DNA from: Cyanobacteria bacterium UBA791
Lineage (GTDB): Bacteria > Cyanobacteriota > Vampirovibrionia > Gastranaerophilales > Gastranaerophilaceae
Assembly: GCA_002297005.1 (NCBI GenBank)
Contig: DBIX01000001.1
Location: 1 to 7,929, forward strand
Direction: 5' to 3'
Length of the DNA: 7,929 bases
Below the pieces are notes generated by a model, which was not told the origin of the DNA, searched no databases, and saw only the letters and a list, made by a program, of their open reading frames with translations. Numbering within the stretch: the stretch's first letter is position 1; each line of letters begins with the position of its first letter. Below, piece by piece: positions 5,842 through 7,929 of this stretch. The position numbers and the translations under genes are program-made.

Positions 5842-6279
5842 ATGAGCGAAAAAAGAATTATTATTGGTTGCGACCATGGTGGTTTAAATTTAAAAAATAA
5901 AGTTGTAGAACATTTAAAAGAAATTGGATACGAAGTAGAAGATGTTGGAACATACACACCAGATTCTGTTGATTATCCAATCTACGCTAAAAAAGTTGCA
6001 CATGCAGTAGCAGACGGCAAATATGAAAAAGGTATCATTATTTGCGGTACTGGTATTGGTGTTTCAATCGTAGCTAACAAAGTTAAAGGTATCAGAGCCT
6101 CACTTTGCGGAGATACTTTCTCAGCAAGAGCAACTCGTCAACACAACAATTCAAACATTCTTTGCATGGGCGAAAGAGTTATTGGTGCTGGCTTAGCACT
6201 TGATATTGTTGATATTTGGTTAACAACTGAATACGAGGGTGGTCGTCACCAAAGAAGAATTGATATGATGGAGGACTAA
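5842..6279 (+). CDS. rpiB: Ribose-5-phosphate isomerase B
   Basis: Interconverts ribulose 5-phosphate and ribose 5-phosphate in the non-oxidative pentose phosphate pathway; cytosolic. At 145 residues it is normal length for the RpiB/LacAB family. Visible motifs are IIIGCDHGG (6-14), DVGTYTPDSVDYP (34-46), the active-site loop CGTGIG (68-73) with the catalytic Cys68, and ARATRQHNNSN (95-105) with His101 in the place of the ring-opening His. The C-terminal GGRHQRRIDMM segment is also typical. The related LacA/LacB galactose-6-phosphate isomerases work as pairs and a single gene is found here, so RpiB is the better reading. A good ribosome binding site precedes it, and the stop codon overlaps the rsfS start by one base (TAATG). 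Confidence 0.95.
   Translation: MSEKRIIIGCDHGGLNLKNKVVEHLKEIGYEVEDVGTYTPDSVDYPIYAKKVAHAVADGKYEKGIIICGTGIGVSIVANKVKGIRASLCGDTFSARATRQHNNSNILCMGERVIGAGLALDIVDIWLTTEYEGGRHQRRIDMMED
6270..6274 (+). promoter_or_regulatory. rsfS ribosome binding site inside rpiB
   Basis: GGAGG lies four bases before the ATG at 6279, inside the last codons of rpiB. With the one-base stop/start overlap this indicates translational coupling. The spacing is short but workable. Confidence 0.65.
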
Positions 6280-6683
6280 TGGTAGAAGAAATTTCAACTG
6301 AAAAATTTGCCTCTGTTGTAGCAAGGGTTTTAGACGATAGATTAGCAAAAAATATTGTAATTCTTAATATTAGTAAAGTTTCATCACTTGCAGACTTTTT
6401 TGTAATCGCATCAGGTGATTCTCCAACACAAGTAAAAGCGATGACAGAAACTTTACAAGACAGAATTAAAACTCTTTTCAAACGTCTTCCAAAAGGTGTT
6501 GAAAGAGATATGAAAAATCGCTGGAATTTAGTTGATTACGGTGATGTAATCGTTCATATTCTTCATAGAGAAGAACGTGAAAATTACATGATTGAAAAAT
6601 TTTGGAATCACGCATACAGTATTCCTGAAGAAAAATGGAAAGAGGCTTCTGAAGAATATTCTGAATACAAAGAAAACGTGTAA
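6279..6683 (+). CDS. rsfS: Ribosome silencing factor (RsfS/YbeB/iojap family)
   Basis: Binds protein L14 of the large ribosomal subunit and blocks subunit joining, which lowers translation when nutrients are short. The 134-residue product shows the family hallmarks: SSLADFFVIASGDSPTQVKA at 35-54, WNLVDYGDVIVHI at 82-94, and the aromatic/acidic tail YMIEKFWNHA at 103-112. It is slightly longer than many homologues because of an acidic, Glu/Lys/Tyr-rich C-terminal extension (about 115-134). It is coupled to rpiB upstream, and 40 bp separate it from the TPR gene. In other bacteria this gene often sits near nadD or cell-envelope regulators; pairing with rpiB is less usual but functionally neutral. 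Confidence 0.94.
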   Translation: MVEEISTEKFASVVARVLDDRLAKNIVILNISKVSSLADFFVIASGDSPTQVKAMTETLQDRIKTLFKRLPKGVERDMKNRWNLVDYGDVIVHILHREERENYMIEKFWNHAYSIPEEKWKEASEEYSEYKENV

Positions 6684-6723
6684 ACAATTTGCGAAAATAA
6701 GATTAATAAGGTAAAATTTAGAT

Positions 6724-7797
6724 ATGGTAGATGCAAGCGAAATAAAAAAACAAATTGACGAAACAATTATGAAAATGGCTATGGAACCAACAAATCCTGA
6801 CCATTACCATGCTTTGGCAAACCTTTATGCTTTGGATAACAACTTTGATAAAGTTGCATCTGTTTATGAAAGTTTGTTGAGTATTAAACCTGATGACGTC
6901 AATGCACTTTTAAATTTGGGTAGTATTTATTTTTATAGCAAGGATTTTAGAAAAGCTTTAAAATACTACAACAAAGCTATGGATAAAAACCCTACAAACT
7001 ACCTTGTATACTACAATTTGGGTAATGCTTATGCAGAACTTAAAAACTTCTCTAAAGCTCTTAGATTTTATAATCGTGCATTAGATTTTAATACAAAATC
7101 TCCTGATATTTATAATGCAATCGCTATGCTTTATCACGATTTTGAAGATTATGTTGAGGCAAAAGCTTATTATGAAAAAGCTCTTTCTATCGATCCAAAC
7201 AACTTAACTGCTAACGTTGATTTAGGTAACGTAAACTTCAAATTATATGATTATGAAACAGCTTTATACCATTATTTAAAAGTTTATGAACTTGCCCCTG
7301 ATAACAAAACAGTTACTATTTGTATTGCAAATACATATTCTCTATTGAAAAACAAAGAAAAAACAGATGAATTCTTTGATATTTCACTAAAATTACCAGG
7401 AGATAACTACAAAACATACATTTGTTATGCAATTGCAAAATCAGATTTCAAAGATTTTGACGGTGCAATCAAAACATACGAAGAGGCTATCGAATATAAT
7501 CCAAAAGAAAAAAATGCATATATTCTTTTAGGTAACTTGTATTCAAATCTTGGTAGATACCACGACGCAATAGAATCTTATGAAAAAGCTCTTGAACTAA
7601 ACGAATACGACACAAGTACAAGAGTATTACTTGCAAATACTTATTATATGGATGAAGAAATCGAAAAAGCTTTAAGTTCTTATAGATATGTTTCTAACTT
7701 AGAACCTGAAAACGATGAATATAAGCTTGTTTACATTAACTTGTTAGAGGATTATATCATTGAACACAGAGCAGGAGAATTATTAGAAAATGTATAA
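6724..7797 (+). CDS. Nine-repeat TPR protein
   Basis: 357 residues made almost entirely of tetratricopeptide repeats in 34-residue register. The helix-B-ending proline or its equivalent falls at about 56, 90, 124, 158, 192, 226, 260, 294 and 328, giving nine repeats over residues 24-329. Typical cores are NLGNAYAELKNFSKALRFYN and LLGNLYSNLGRYHDAIESYE. A short N-terminal helix and a C-terminal acidic helix (330-357) cap the solenoid. There is no signal peptide or membrane segment, so it should be a cytoplasmic scaffold. The binding partner cannot be read from sequence. It lies 40 bp after rsfS with a weak AAGG site 12 bases before the ATG, and overlaps the next reading frame by eight bases. 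Neighbouring surface and membrane genes make a role in envelope or pilus assembly possible, but that is a guess. Confidence 0.9.
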   Translation: MVDASEIKKQIDETIMKMAMEPTNPDHYHALANLYALDNNFDKVASVYESLLSIKPDDVNALLNLGSIYFYSKDFRKALKYYNKAMDKNPTNYLVYYNLGNAYAELKNFSKALRFYNRALDFNTKSPDIYNAIAMLYHDFEDYVEAKAYYEKALSIDPNNLTANVDLGNVNFKLYDYETALYHYLKVYELAPDNKTVTICIANTYSLLKNKEKTDEFFDISLKLPGDNYKTYICYAIAKSDFKDFDGAIKTYEEAIEYNPKEKNAYILLGNLYSNLGRYHDAIESYEKALELNEYDTSTRVLLANTYYMDEEIEKALSSYRYVSNLEPENDEYKLVYINLLEDYIIEHRAGELLENV

Positions 7798-7929
7798 TAA
7801 CACTTACAGATTAAATCCTAATAAACCTTATTTTATGGAAAAATTGGTTTCTGCCCTAAGTTATCTAACTATGGGCTTTGTTGGATTTATTTATTTAATA
7901 ATTATTGTTCTTACAAAAAGAACTCTTAA
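7790..7929 (+). CDS. Small membrane protein, N-terminal part only
   Basis: A frame opens at ATG 7790, overlapping the last eight bases of the TPR gene, and stays open for 46 codons to the window edge. AGGAGA (7773-7778) lies 11 bases upstream. A polar N-terminus (about 1-20) is followed by one hydrophobic segment (about 20-41, SALSYLTMGFVGFIYLIIIV) and then KR, consistent with a first transmembrane helix and cytoplasmic positive charge. The SALSYL start followed by a helix recalls the small multi-helix Tic20/DUF4870-like families, but too little is visible to assign it. Confidence 0.6.
   Translation, partial: MYNNTYRLNPNKPYFMEKLVSALSYLTMGFVGFIYLIIIVLTKRTL

Noticed and set aside
5301..5877. 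Minus-strand frames of 74 and 66 residues over the S74 domain and rpiB start
   Set aside because: They overlap well-supported coding sequence on the other strand and show no recognisable motif.
6179..6687. Minus-strand frames of 100 and 69 residues over rpiB/rsfS
   Set aside because: They are antisense shadows of conserved rpiB and rsfS codons.

Overview
The window looks like the chromosome of an AT-rich bacterium (roughly one third G+C by eye). It probably belongs to the non-photosynthetic sister lineage of Cyanobacteria (Vampirovibrionia/Melainabacteria, gut Gastranaerophilales type). Two things point there. The RNA polymerase beta subunit has strongly cyanobacterial-looking core motifs (for example NPLAELTHKRR and HPSHYGRICPIETPEGPNAG). 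The prepilin leader has the KKA|FT processing site that I associate with that group. This placement is from memory of sequence signatures, not from a search.

Layout. Positions 1-3058 hold most of rpoB on the minus strand, with its C-terminal end cut off by the window edge. Positions 3059-3385 are an AT-rich upstream region with a possible rpoB promoter and the left copy of a dispersed-type repeat. Positions 3386-3676 encode a small GIY-YIG nuclease-family protein on the minus strand. It is bracketed by inverted copies of a TGTCATnCTGAACTyGTTT element, and the right copy is split by a 51-bp segment that forms a hairpin. From 3882 everything reads on the plus strand in a tightly packed series: a 648-residue surface protein, rpiB, rsfS, a nine-TPR protein, and the start of a small membrane-protein gene that runs out of the window.

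The most unusual object is the 648-residue protein. It begins as a type IV prepilin (leader, F+1, E+5, hydrophobic helix), continues through a Gly/Ser linker into about fifteen 17-residue Asn/Gly-rich repeats of the kind predicted to form a beta-roll, and ends in a peptidase S74-type intramolecular chaperone domain with an intact Ser506/Lys511 pair and a C-terminal coiled coil. Tail-fibre-like trimer assembly is thus joined to a type IV pilus export signal. Only 13 bp separate it from rpiB, so a surface fibre and housekeeping genes may share a transcript.

rpiB (ribose-5-phosphate isomerase B) and rsfS (ribosome silencing factor) overlap by one base, and the TPR gene overlaps the next reading frame by eight bases, so the downstream half looks like one operon. 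The rplKAJL genes that often precede rpoB are not directly upstream here.
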